From contig CALEPR010000194.1 of the NCBI GenBank assembly GCA_937910665.1, positions 1 to 40,956 on the forward strand: DNA of 40,956 bases, read 5' to 3'. The notes under the pieces are model-generated. The model saw nothing but the letters and a program-made list of their open reading frames with translations. It ran no database searches and was not told the origin of the DNA. Shown piece by piece: positions 1-8,253 of the stretch. A program made the position numbers and the translations under genes. This stretch comes from an uncultured Selenomonadales bacterium. Its GTDB lineage: Bacteria > Bacillota > Negativicutes > Selenomonadales > Selenomonadaceae. Every line of letters begins with the position of its first letter. Positions within the stretch are counted from its first letter, which is position 1.

Positions 1-277
1 GGGGGGGGGCGTTAGAATTAAAGTTGAATTTTTTTGGTCGGTTTTCGGAAAATATTTTTGTCCTGTGAAAAATTTTGTTTGCATTTTCTATTTTTTTTCA
101 ACCAACTTTTTAAGCAAAAAAATTTTGAATTAAAAATTGATTATAAAGTTTTAGTCGAAGATAATTTTTGTTTAAAGATTGGTTAAAAGTTTCCGAACTG
201 CCTTGACAAAATGGTCGTAAGGTGGAAAATATGAAAAAGGACATTAGCTTTTATGGAGAAAAAGGAGGTTGTTTTCC
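1..277. other. AT-rich 5' intergenic region, poly-G contig end
   Basis: No gene is visible here. The first nine bases are a G homopolymer in otherwise very AT-rich DNA, which may be a sequencing or assembly end artefact. A TTGACA hexamer at 203-208 is a good -35, but the matching -10 (AAAATA near 226-231) is weak. It could drive the secreted-protein genes that start at 278, whose ribosome site AAAGGAGG lies at 261-268. Confidence 0.5.
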
Positions 278-1528
278 ATGAACTTATTTAAAAAAATTTT
301 TTTGTTGCTGATGTGTCTGACAATATTCAGTAGCGCAGAGGCGGCGAAAGAAAAGCCGGTTTTTGTTTGGAGCCATGACACCTATGTAATGTCAATCGCG
401 GACGACTACAAAAATGCAGAAAAAAAGCGTTCCTATTCGCTCATGAGAGCTGGCAGCAAAGAAGATCAAGCAAAACGCGCACAACAAATTGCTGAGGCAC
501 TTGCCGCAAAATTTAAAGCTCAGGCATCGGTTTTGCCGTTCACTTTGGAAACTTCAATGTCAGAAGATGACACCGCCGACCGAAACTCAGAAATTTCTGA
601 TGCGACATTTGGAGATCAGAGCAGAATCCAAATTATTCCGATAGTCATAGCAGATATTCAAATTCCCCAGAAGTACACAATCAAAGGAAAAGATTATTAC
701 AAGTACACTTTAATTTCTGCTGTAGATATTGCATTTTGCAGCGAGGACAACAACGGTGCTTTGACAATTCTTGCAAACATTCCGCTACACTTTCGTACCA
801 CCTTGCCCGATTCTAAAGAAAGTTCCAGTTTGGAATCGATGACGCAGAGAAGTGATGAAGATTTGGCAAGAGTTTTTACAAATTTCACTGCACAACGAAT
901 TGAAGAAGAATTGGATTTCACAAAGTACAAAAAGTTGATTGAAGGCGTTATCGACAAATCTTTGGCGGCTGAAACTTATCGCGTGGAAAATGTCACCTAC
1001 ACTTCAAAAAAATGTATGGAACTTTTGGGAAGGAATAAAAGAGGCGAGGAAGTCAAATTGATGCAGCGCATTTGTGGAAATATTTTCACGAGTGATTATG
1101 CCGCACACACAGGGAAAGTTGTTTATCCCATGATTTTGCCCGGCGATACTTCAAGTTGGACACAAGATGCCACGAAAAAACTTTATGCCGCAAAAATTAC
1201 TTCCTCTCATTCAGGGGAAAAAACTATCACCATGCCGGAAAAAGTTGATCATCAAATTACTTTAGATGTTCCCGGAGTTGGTACTCAAGAATTACAAACA
1301 AAACAAGTTTCAAACATTAACGGTTTCAAACTTTACAAACTCAGACTGCTCAGCACAATCTCGGGAAAAAGTCCTATAGAAGTCGAGCAGCACATTCAGC
1401 ATGAGTACACAAAAAATCCGGATTTACTCTCAAAGATCGAACCCAGCGAGGAGGAAATTTTTGGAGCCCTGTTAATCGGTGCTTCTGTTAAAGCGGCAGC
1501 CGCTCAAGCAGGAAAGAAGGTTAAGTGA
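278..1528 (+). CDS. secreted protein of unknown function, first of a four-gene secreted set
   Basis: The product is 416 aa. The start is ATG 278, nine bases after an AAAGGAGG ribosome site at 261-268; a TTG at 269 touches that site and cannot be used. The N-terminus is a classical signal peptide: Lys-Lys, a run of Leu/Ile/Met, then SSAEA-A as the likely cleavage site near residue 23. I recognise no domain in the mature part, which is mixed alpha/beta with many Lys, Glu and Thr and only a few Cys. The stop TGA overlaps the next gene's ATG (TGATG), so the two are translationally coupled. The next two products also carry signal peptides, suggesting an envelope or surface assembly operon. Function is unknown. 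Confidence 0.8.
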   Translation: MNLFKKIFLLLMCLTIFSSAEAAKEKPVFVWSHDTYVMSIADDYKNAEKKRSYSLMRAGSKEDQAKRAQQIAEALAAKFKAQASVLPFTLETSMSEDDTADRNSEISDATFGDQSRIQIIPIVIADIQIPQKYTIKGKDYYKYTLISAVDIAFCSEDNNGALTILANIPLHFRTTLPDSKESSSLESMTQRSDEDLARVFTNFTAQRIEEELDFTKYKKLIEGVIDKSLAAETYRVENVTYTSKKCMELLGRNKRGEEVKLMQRICGNIFTSDYAAHTGKVVYPMILPGDTSSWTQDATKKLYAAKITSSHSGEKTITMPEKVDHQITLDVPGVGTQELQTKQVSNINGFKLYKLRLLSTISGKSPIEVEQHIQHEYTKNPDLLSKIEPSEEEIFGALLIGASVKAAAAQAGKKVK

Positions 1529-2685
1529 TGAAAAAAATTTTTTCTTTACTGCTGTTGTGCCTTGTGATTTTAAATTTAAATTCACAAGCAGAGGCGACCA
1601 TTGTTAAAGGTTATGCTGCGATTATGAATGGCGACATTTCTGCGGCAAGGGCAGAGGCAAGGCGGCAAGCTATGCGCGAACTTGTTGAACAAGTTGTGGG
1701 CGTTAGAGTTCAAAGCTCAGTCGAAGTTGTAAACAATATGCTCGTGCGCGACGAAATTCTTGCAAAGTCTGACGGCTATGTCACGATCAATAAAATTATC
1801 AAGGAAGAAAATCGCGGAGATGTTTTTTACGTCGAAATGGACATAACAGCCGACGCGAATAAAATAAAATTGGCTGCCATAGATTTAAAATCGCGAGTTC
1901 AAAATAACGTCACCGATTCAAATTCGCGCGGAGGAATTTTTACTGCGGTTGTTCTGCGAGACAGAGGAAGATACAGCTATGACAAAGAATTTGCTACCTA
2001 CATCAATGATAAATTGAAACTTGTCGGTTTCGATGCAAAAGTCAATGATGTCGTCGCAGGATATTTGGAAAAGAGCGGCGATGCTCCCAATGTCGGAATT
2101 CAGGCTCGAACCATGGCCAGACAAAGCGAAGACCGAGGGGGTGTAAATGCACTTCTGCGCGGCGTTTTGGCGATTGAGGAAGTGAAAAAAATTCAAGGCG
2201 GACAGTATCAAGCTATGGTTAAAGCATCTTTTGAGTTGATTGGTCTGGATTCAGACAGCGTCGACGTTTTTAGCAAATATTTTAAATCAGTTAAAGATTC
2301 AGAATTTGAAGCTATCGAAGAGGCAAAACAACGCGCGACTGAGGAGGCGATGAAATCGCTTGCCGAACAGGCACTTGAAACTGTCCAGCAAGAGAGGCAA
2401 GGTGGCTATACAAACATAAAGACAACTGTAATAGTTGACGATATTTCCGATTACTCCAGTCAATTTCCGCAAATAAAAGCTGCTTTGGAAAAAGCGCACT
2501 GCAGAATAATTCGCGTTGCAAGACCGACTCCTACAAGGATAAGTCTCTACGTTTCCTCCGACGCATATTCGAGTGTTGGCGAGTTAGGCGCATTTTTAAG
2601 TGCTATTAAGGGATTTGAAATGGGACTCGAGCAAACGGGAGCAGGTACAACCAAAATTCAATTACTGTTCAAAGGAGGAGCATAA
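1528..2685 (+). CDS. secreted protein, FlgT-N/LPP20-like domain
   Basis: The product is 385 aa. ATG 1528 is preferred over GTG 1525 because an AGAAGG site lies seven bases upstream; the ATG overlaps the previous stop. A signal peptide ends near Gln-Ala-Glu-Ala. The following region (about residues 25-110) has the pattern of repeated Ala/Arg/Glu helices ending in MRELVEQVVGVRVQSS, then a strand-rich part. This resembles the N-terminal domain of flagellar assembly protein FlgT and LPP20-type secreted proteins, by recollection of family patterns only. A second helix rich in Glu/Ala/Thr sits near residues 250-285, possibly a repeat of the same fold. The stop TAA overlaps the next ATG by one base. 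A periplasmic or outer-membrane assembly role is inferred from the signal peptide and context. Confidence 0.7.
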   Translation: MKKIFSLLLLCLVILNLNSQAEATIVKGYAAIMNGDISAARAEARRQAMRELVEQVVGVRVQSSVEVVNNMLVRDEILAKSDGYVTINKIIKEENRGDVFYVEMDITADANKIKLAAIDLKSRVQNNVTDSNSRGGIFTAVVLRDRGRYSYDKEFATYINDKLKLVGFDAKVNDVVAGYLEKSGDAPNVGIQARTMARQSEDRGGVNALLRGVLAIEEVKKIQGGQYQAMVKASFELIGLDSDSVDVFSKYFKSVKDSEFEAIEEAKQRATEEAMKSLAEQALETVQQERQGGYTNIKTTVIVDDISDYSSQFPQIKAALEKAHCRIIRVARPTPTRISLYVSSDAYSSVGELGAFLSAIKGFEMGLEQTGAGTTKIQLLFKGGA

Positions 2686-3539
2686 TGAAGAAATTTTTTG
2701 CAATAGCTTTGGCAGTTTTCCTCTTGCTCGGTCAAAGTTTTGCGCTTGCCGCCGAACCGCCGAAAGGTATTCCTGCAGGTGGAAAAGGAGAAACTGAAGT
2801 CGCCGCGATTGAGGACATGAAAACTTCTACCATAAAAAGAGTTTTGGCTCAAATAACTTCGAGAAGCGAAGATCCTGCGTCGCCTTATCAGCAACTTTTG
2901 AAACGCTACAACGAATTTATCGACACGGCGAAAGTTGAAAAGAAAGGAAAAACTTCAAGCGGTTCATTCGTGACGGGCAGAGTAATAATCAAGTACAAGG
3001 AACTTCAGGAAGAACTGAAAAAAATTATTAAATCTGCAAACACTGACGAGGACACACGCAGAGTTTTTGTATTTGTTCGGTTTGTCGGCTCGGGAGTCAG
3101 TGAAAATCAAGCGCAAACCGCAGAGGCAAGAATTTTAGAAAGATACATTACAAGACTCGGCGAAAATAATTTTGATGTGGCCAATGCTGACGAAGTAGTA
3201 TCAAAACTTTCAGAAACTCGCGGCATGAATTTCAATCAATTTGTCGGCTGGGTAAAACAGCAGGCGTTGGAAAATCCTGAAATTTCTACGGCGATTGTCG
3301 GAGAAATAAAAATGGAAAAACTTGAACAAGATGACGAAGGTTACACTGCCTCTTGCGACATATTGATTCATGCGATGGATTGTTTTGAAAATTTTAAAGA
3401 CATCGACAATTATGATGGCAGCGACGTTTTGCGAATGAAAGATATAAACCGCGTCGGTCAGATGATGCTTGAAAAGGCAGCGGTCACTTCTTCAAAAGCA
3501 ATTACGGACAGTTTGGTTACTTACTGGACCAAAAGATAA
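2685..3539 (+). CDS. secreted protein, related architecture to the preceding gene
   Basis: The product is 284 aa, starting at ATG 2685 inside the previous stop (TAATG) with a strong AAAGGAGGAG site at 2671-2680. The signal peptide is MKKFFAIALAVFLLLGQSFA followed by LAAEP. The mature part begins with a helix (EDMKTSTIKRVLAQITSRSE) resembling the start of the preceding protein's domain, then alternating strands and helices, with a hydrophobic strand at VFVFVRFVGSG. I cannot name the family. Three overlapping genes for exported proteins of this kind look like one functional unit, perhaps lipoprotein or surface-appendage assembly, but that is inference. Confidence 0.75.
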   Translation: MKKFFAIALAVFLLLGQSFALAAEPPKGIPAGGKGETEVAAIEDMKTSTIKRVLAQITSRSEDPASPYQQLLKRYNEFIDTAKVEKKGKTSSGSFVTGRVIIKYKELQEELKKIIKSANTDEDTRRVFVFVRFVGSGVSENQAQTAEARILERYITRLGENNFDVANADEVVSKLSETRGMNFNQFVGWVKQQALENPEISTAIVGEIKMEKLEQDDEGYTASCDILIHAMDCFENFKDIDNYDGSDVLRMKDINRVGQMMLEKAAVTSSKAITDSLVTYWTKR

Positions 3540-3570
3540 TTAACTCAGTTAATCCCAACCAATTTGGTTG
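3540..3570. promoter_or_regulatory. two adjacent palindromes upstream of a secreted-protein gene
   Basis: TTAACTcAGTTAA (3540-3552, 6-bp arms) is followed at once by CAACCAAtTTGGTTG (3556-3570, 7-bp arms). Neither is followed by a T-run, so neither is a good intrinsic terminator. They sit 48-78 bases before the ATG at 3618 and could be an operator or an RNA processing/stability site. Low certainty. Confidence 0.35.
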
Positions 3571-3617
3571 AGGAAATATAAATTTTACTTTTAGGTATTT
3601 AAGGAGGAAGATTTTCC

Positions 3618-4373
3618 ATGAAGAAAATCACAAAAAAATTAGCGGCGGGACTTTTGGCAGTCAGCGTTGCAACCACAGGATTGGCAGTCAATTTTTCGAC
3701 GGCAGAAGCAGGTTTGCTTGGCGGGCTTGGCGATGTTGTCGGCGGTGGCAAGAGCGGCGGATCTTCTGTCGATGTTTCCGGACTTAACAAGAGTCAAACT
3801 TTGTTGCTCGCAAATCTTGCGGTTTCAGCCGGTTTGATGCAGACAGCTTTTTCAAATGCAGAAAATGCAAAACTCGAAACTATTGAAAATGCGGAATTGA
3901 TTACGACTGATGTCGCAAGAAAATCTTTCGCGACAAATGACTTGGGCGTAGCTACCAAGATGAAAGAGGCGGCTAACAAAGCAGATAAAGAAAAGACAGC
4001 CGACTCAATCAAACAAAATCTTGCTGCTGCCATGCAATCCGGCGACGAAGCAAAATTGAAACAGATCGACAAATTTATTAAAAGCGCAAATGAACAGCGT
4101 ATGCTTTCAGACACACTCAGCGTTGTTGCCGGAGTTCAGGCAGCGAAAATTATCGCAGATACTGCTAAAGGCGGTTTGTCACTCAGCAACGCAGGCAACA
4201 TTGTGAAATTTGCAAAAACTGCTCAACAGGCACAATCGCTCTTGAAAGTTCGCAGTACCTTCTCAAAAAGTTTGTCGGCGGCTACAGCTGAATACAAAAA
4301 AAATCGCGGCTTAAAAGATCCTTCCAAAGCTGAAATCGACAAGCAAGCCAAGACTATGGAAGCTAACGAATAA
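3618..4373 (+). CDS. secreted Ala/Lys-rich helical protein, unknown function
   Basis: The product is 251 aa. ATG 3618 follows an AAGGAGG site at 3601-3607. The signal peptide is long, with Lys-rich start, LAAGLLAVSVATTGLA core and a likely cleavage after STAEA near residue 31. The mature protein opens with a Gly/Ser-rich stretch (LLGGLGDVVGGGKSGGSS) and is then almost entirely predicted helix, rich in Ala, Lys, Asn and Gln, ending in a charged tail. I do not recognise a family. It is separated from the upstream trio by 78 bases containing two palindromes, so it may be co-transcribed or separately controlled. A strong terminator follows at 4397. Confidence 0.75.
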   Translation: MKKITKKLAAGLLAVSVATTGLAVNFSTAEAGLLGGLGDVVGGGKSGGSSVDVSGLNKSQTLLLANLAVSAGLMQTAFSNAENAKLETIENAELITTDVARKSFATNDLGVATKMKEAANKADKEKTADSIKQNLAAAMQSGDEAKLKQIDKFIKSANEQRMLSDTLSVVAGVQAAKIIADTAKGGLSLSNAGNIVKFAKTAQQAQSLLKVRSTFSKSLSAATAEYKKNRGLKDPSKAEIDKQAKTMEANE

Positions 4374-4396
4374 TTCAGACACTTGAAAAAAAAATT

Positions 4397-4450
4397 GTTG
4401 ATGGTTGAACTTAAAAAAATTTTTTCTGTTCGACTATCAACTTTTTTTTT
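4397..4450 (+). terminator. intrinsic terminator after secreted-protein set
   Basis: Arms GTTGATGGTTGAAC (4397-4410) and GTTCGACTATCAAC (4428-4441) pair over 14 positions with two G-U wobbles, followed by nine T (4442-4450). The A-rich left flank would let it also work on the minus strand. The rest of 4374-4610 holds no gene I can support. Confidence 0.8.
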
Positions 4451-4610
4451 GCATAAAGGAGTTTCAGAACTTACACTCACGACTTCTTCAAAAATATTTA
4501 CTGAGGAATTTTTTTCGCCGCGACTTCGAAAATTTTTCCTGTTTGACAAATTATTTTAAAAAATCGTCAAGTTCATCAAAACTGTGAGAAAAAAATTTAA
4601 AAAATCAAAG

Positions 4611-6035
4611 TTATCTGTTTTTTCGCTCAAGTTCCTCCAAACTTAAAATCATTTCACCAAGTAACGCAAGCTCCTGCATATCTTTCGCAGAAAATTTTAC
4701 AAATTCAGGCAAATATTTTCGCGGAATAAATTCTGCAACTTTATCTTTAACTTCTTCAAGGTCGGGAGTCATATCACTTCGCAAACAAATTACTTCTGGA
4801 TCAACTACCGAAATTCCAATTCTGATTTCAACAGACAAACTTTCCAAAACTTTTTCTGGATTTACCATAAAACTTTTTTCCCAATCTTCTTTTGTATGAA
4901 AACTTTGCATCGCGTATCGAACTTCGCCAGCCATATTGTGCGCTCCGTCAAAAACTTTTCCATTCAAAACCATTCCAATTCCGCCTGACCTGAAACCGTA
5001 AGGTCGCGACAAAAATAAAATATTTTCAAATTTATCCTGCTGAACGTAAAAGCCAAGCGACGCGGCTTTTAAATTATTTGTTATCGTCACAGGCACTTGA
5101 TATTTTTCTTCCAAAAATTTTTTCAAATTAAATTCCGGCGAAATCTGCTCCTTCATATCCAAATGTCCGTCGTGAATTGCTCCCGCCGTTGCAATTCCTA
5201 CAGCTTTAAATTTTTTTCCGCGACAGCCGACCGTGTCCAAAATGTCGCACAAATCGCTCACAAGATTTAAATTTTTTTTGATAACTGTTTCCTCAAAAAT
5301 AATTTCGCCTTTCTTGTAAATTTTGTAGGCAATGCGATTGTCTTTTTTGCTCGGCAAAATCGCTATCGACAAAATTTTTGCGTCGGTGATAATTCCTTTC
5401 TTGACTTTCGCAATAATTCTTTCAGCCACAGTTTTTTTCCAATTTTCAAGACTTTCGCGAATAAATTTCAACATTTCGCCACTGTCATAACTTGCAAAAA
5501 TTTTCGCAGGAATTTTTAAAACCAATGACTCGGACAAAATTTCTGAAACTTTTTGCGCTTGATAGGCAATTTGCGGCGCAAGCAAAATTACTGAATAATC
5601 CTGCGCGACTTCATAAAGTTTGTGGAAAGGTACAGCGTCAATTTTGTAATCAAGTTCCAAAACTTTTGCAGTTTTATTCAATTTATCTGCAAAAAATCCT
5701 GTCGTCAGTCCGCCTGTGCACGAAAGCAAAATTTTTAAAGTCTGTTTTGATTTTAAATCTGTAATTGTCGAAAGCATTTCTGCAAAAAGTTCTTCAGCAT
5801 AATTTAAGTCGCGAAGTTCAAAATGCAGATAAAATTTATTTTCGCCGTCCGACAAATTTGTTACCGACATTTCGCAAATTAAAACGTCGAGCGGATAAAA
5901 ATTTACTTTGCCTTCTGCGTATGAAGTTTTAATTTCAATATTGCCCTCGACTTCAGAAATTTTTCCAAGTTCAAAAGTTGTCGACAAAATTTTTTGCTTG
6001 AAGTCAGCTAAAATTTTTTCCTGTTCAGTTGTCAT
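4611..6035 (-). CDS. PTS cellobiose-type IIB domain fused to degenerate ROK domain
   Basis: The product is 474 aa. ATG 6035 is chosen because GGGAGG lies just upstream; the longer reading to 6050 has no ribosome site. Residues 1-98 are an unrecognised alpha/beta domain. Residues 99-195 match a PTS lactose/cellobiose IIB domain: strand KILLSCTGG with the candidate phospho-Cys at 106, then VILLAPQIAYQ near 149-159. Residues 222-460 resemble ROK sugar kinase/repressor proteins: VGIATAGAI (279-287), ITNNLKAASLGF (318-329) and GGIGMVLNGKVFDGAHNMAGE (351-371). The usual ROK catalytic Asp (ND) is replaced (NN at 320-321) and no CxCGxxGC zinc motif is seen, so kinase activity is doubtful. The likely role is a phosphorylation- or sugar-responsive sensor working with the upstream XRE-type gene, 22 bases away. 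Domain calls are firm; function is inferred. Confidence 0.75.
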   Translation of the reverse strand: MTTEQEKILADFKQKILSTTFELGKISEVEGNIEIKTSYAEGKVNFYPLDVLICEMSVTNLSDGENKFYLHFELRDLNYAEELFAEMLSTITDLKSKQTLKILLSCTGGLTTGFFADKLNKTAKVLELDYKIDAVPFHKLYEVAQDYSVILLAPQIAYQAQKVSEILSESLVLKIPAKIFASYDSGEMLKFIRESLENWKKTVAERIIAKVKKGIITDAKILSIAILPSKKDNRIAYKIYKKGEIIFEETVIKKNLNLVSDLCDILDTVGCRGKKFKAVGIATAGAIHDGHLDMKEQISPEFNLKKFLEEKYQVPVTITNNLKAASLGFYVQQDKFENILFLSRPYGFRSGGIGMVLNGKVFDGAHNMAGEVRYAMQSFHTKEDWEKSFMVNPEKVLESLSVEIRIGISVVDPEVICLRSDMTPDLEEVKDKVAEFIPRKYLPEFVKFSAKDMQELALLGEMILSLEELERKNR

Positions 6036-6057
6036 AAAAATTCCTCCCAAAATTTTT

Positions 6058-6501
6058 TTATTTTTCTACATCGCCGAGCAAAGGACTTTCTGAAAATTTT
6101 ATCAGCAAATTGTTTGTTCGCTCGACTGTGAATTTATTTTCCAGCGCAAATAAAATTATGCTGTCCCAAGCTTTTTTTACATAAAGTTTTTCCAATCCCG
6201 CGCAGTACAAAAGTTTTTGTGTTTCTTTCGGCGTGAGTTCCATTGCCAACGCAATAGATAAAATTTTTTGTCGCGAGGGATTTTTCTTTCTGCCTGCAAA
6301 GATGTGATAAACATAAATCTGATTCAGCAAAGATTTTTTTGCAACTTCTTTTTTCGACAAATTTTTTTCTGCAAGTAACTGCTCCAAGTACTCGGCAAGC
6401 GAAAAATTTTGAAAGACTTCCCTGTTGTCCTCAAGAAAATTTTCAATCTCCTCCACCTCCGACAATTCATTTTCAAGTTGTTGCGTGTCTTTTTCAGTCA
6501 T
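6058..6501 (-). CDS. XRE-family helix-turn-helix regulator
   Basis: The product is 147 aa. The start is ATG 6501, preceded by GGTGA; an ATG at 6507 touches that site. Residues 1-35 are acidic and helical. Residues about 36-95 form an HTH_3-type domain: LAEYLEQLLAEKNLSKKEVA, then the recognition region around NQIYVYHIFAGRKKNPSRQK. A helical C-terminal part follows. A promoter (TTGCAA 6541-6546, 17-base spacer, TATAAT 6518-6523) places the transcript start about ten bases before the ATG, so the leader is very short. It lies directly upstream of the IIB-ROK gene in the same direction and probably controls a sugar response with it. Confidence 0.75.
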   Translation of the reverse strand: MTEKDTQQLENELSEVEEIENFLEDNREVFQNFSLAEYLEQLLAEKNLSKKEVAKKSLLNQIYVYHIFAGRKKNPSRQKILSIALAMELTPKETQKLLYCAGLEKLYVKKAWDSIILFALENKFTVERTNNLLIKFSESPLLGDVEK

Positions 6502-6517
6502 TCTCATCACCAAAAAA

Positions 6518-6546
6518 ATTATACTTTTCGCTTGAAGTTTTTGCAA
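6518..6546 (-). promoter_or_regulatory. sigma-A-type promoter of the XRE/IIB-ROK unit
   Basis: On the minus strand, TTGCAA (6541-6546), 17 bases, TATAAT (6518-6523). The spacer AAACTTCAAGCGAAAAG is nearly the same as that of the promoter at 8090-8118, so the two minus-strand promoters share an extended motif, not just the hexamers. Confidence 0.7.
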
Positions 6547-6562
6547 AAACTTTTTGTAAAGT

Positions 6563-8011
6563 TTATTCCTCACGTTCAGTTGTAATAATTTTTTTCAAGC
6601 CGTGATATTTTGCAAACAAAATTCCGCGATTGCCTTTCACGTCAGATTCCAAATCTCCGCCCCACCACATTGTCAAATTATCCCAAGTGCGTGTACCTAA
6701 AACAATTTCAGACCAACTTGGAACTTCAAGCGGCGGCACAATAATTAAGTCGTCGCTTTTATGTTGCAAAATTATTTTGTCGCGTTCGGCAAGCTGATTT
6801 TTTATATCATTTTCTACCGCGACACAACCCAGCATACTAAGCAAAAAAATTCCGCAAAAAATCACCGCTGCAAAATTTAAAATTTTTGTTCGACGCTGAT
6901 AAATTTTTTGTAACTGCGGCAAAATTTCTTTCAGTGCGGCAGGCGACGCAATCAGCAAAAATATTGTTGAAGGAAATCCTGCGCGCTCAGGAAATTCAGG
7001 CGAACACAACATCATTAACAGACATAAAATTGACGCGCTTGAAAATGCTAAAATAAATTTTGAAATTTTTTCTGAAGTTTTGAACTTAACGAAGTAAAAA
7101 ATTATCGGCGCAAATAAAATTATCTCGCGCAAAAAGTCCGGCAAAAATCCTACAACAAAATTTGTCAAAAACATTTGCAAAGTAAATTGTTCGTCCGGCG
7201 GAACTATGTCGTCAGGCTCAAGCGTGTTTGTCAGTTCCATTCTGTAGAAATTTCCCGGCGCAAGCATTAAAATTGCAAAGCCGACGCATAAAAATATAAA
7301 TCCGACTTTCTGCCAAGTTTGTAATTTTTTTTCACGCCAAGCATTTACCACAAACAAAAAAGTTACAAAAACTGTCAATGCTCCGCCAGGTTCAATCGAC
7401 CAGCCTGCAATTAAACCTAAACACGCCATTAAAATTTTTTGCCAAGTTTTTTCCTGCGACCAAAAATTTTTATTCCAAAACTTCAGCGCGAACGGCAACA
7501 AAAATAAAATTTCAAAAAAGCTCATCCACAAATAATTACATGCACCTGTCAGCCAAATTGTCGTGATTAAAAATGACGGCGCACAAAAATAAAGTCCGGC
7601 AATAATCCACAGCAAATAAATTTTATTCATCTCGCGCAGTTTTAAACCTGTGCCGACTTTGAACAGCAAAAAAATCAATGCCGCCATTACAAAGACATTT
7701 GCAAAGTCAAATAAAATTTTTCCGCTCCACACAAAAAATTGTACGAAAATATGCGCGATTGTTCGCCCACCCCAAGTAAAATAATGCTGCCACTGCGAAA
7801 TAAAAATGTCTGAAAAATTTTCGACGCGCTGAAGGTTGTCGGGATTTATTCCATCAATCAAATTTCCCCAGTGCGCTCCGTCCCAGATAAAAGCGTAAGA
7901 ATAATCGTCCGCAATTAAAGGCGTTAACAAATTTCGCACAAAAAAAATCAGCAAAAAAATTAGCAAAATCACCTGCCAAGAAAGTTTTTCAAAAATTTTT
8001 CCTGCTGACAA
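6563..8011 (-). CDS. polytopic membrane protein, DUF6056-like (glycosyltransferase-C-like)
   Basis: The product is 482 aa. The start is TTG 8011, with a strong AAGGAGG at 8019-8025. About ten or more hydrophobic segments are visible. The first extracytoplasmic loop carries ADDYSYAFIWDG (about residues 33-44), an acidic pair typical of GT-C type membrane transferases, and a WGGRTIAHIF motif near residue 80. The overall pattern agrees with DUF6056 family proteins, which are thought to act on lipid-linked sugars; this is by recollection of the family. The C-terminal 60 residues are soluble. It has its own promoter at 8090-8118 and is 62 bases from the regulator gene downstream, so read-through into that gene is possible. 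Confidence 0.65.
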   Translation of the reverse strand: MSAGKIFEKLSWQVILLIFLLIFFVRNLLTPLIADDYSYAFIWDGAHWGNLIDGINPDNLQRVENFSDIFISQWQHYFTWGGRTIAHIFVQFFVWSGKILFDFANVFVMAALIFLLFKVGTGLKLREMNKIYLLWIIAGLYFCAPSFLITTIWLTGACNYLWMSFFEILFLLPFALKFWNKNFWSQEKTWQKILMACLGLIAGWSIEPGGALTVFVTFLFVVNAWREKKLQTWQKVGFIFLCVGFAILMLAPGNFYRMELTNTLEPDDIVPPDEQFTLQMFLTNFVVGFLPDFLREIILFAPIIFYFVKFKTSEKISKFILAFSSASILCLLMMLCSPEFPERAGFPSTIFLLIASPAALKEILPQLQKIYQRRTKILNFAAVIFCGIFLLSMLGCVAVENDIKNQLAERDKIILQHKSDDLIIVPPLEVPSWSEIVLGTRTWDNLTMWWGGDLESDVKGNRGILFAKYHGLKKIITTEREE

Positions 8012-8089
8012 AGTAAACTCCTCCTTAAGTGTAGTGCCGATAAATTTTCGACTTGTAACAATTCTTTTCCTGCCTGCAAAAAAATTACC

Positions 8090-8118
8090 ACTATACCTGT
8101 CGCTTGAACTTTTTGCAA
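8090..8118 (-). promoter_or_regulatory. promoter of the DUF6056-like gene
   Basis: Minus-strand TTGCAA (8113-8118), 17 bases, TATAGT (8090-8095). The spacer AAAGTTCAAGCGACAGG shares TTCAAGCGA with the promoter at 6518-6546. The leader to the TTG start is about 70 bases. Confidence 0.65.
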
Positions 8119-8167
8119 AAATTTTTGAAAAAAAGTTGCGCTGCTTACCTGCCGGGTAAACAAAAAT

Positions 8168-8199
8168 TTTTTGCCTGTGTTATACTTCAAAAAAATTTG
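8168..8199 (+). promoter_or_regulatory. extended -10 promoter, copy 1 of a repeated element
   Basis: Contains GCCTGTGTTATACT, i.e. an extended -10 (TGT-TATACT, -10 at 8181-8186) with no good -35. The same GCCTGTGTTATA core flanked by A/T runs recurs at 8773-8806 ahead of the next gene. It probably drives the 8254 gene. Confidence 0.55.
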
Positions 8200-8253
8200 C
8201 AGATAAATTTTTTAGCAACAGAAAATTTTAAAAATGAAGGAGGTAGTTTTTTT

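Noticed and set aside
4405..4587. 60-codon frame after the secreted-protein set
   Set aside because: Starts within the terminator hairpin, low-complexity Phe/Ser product, no ribosome site.
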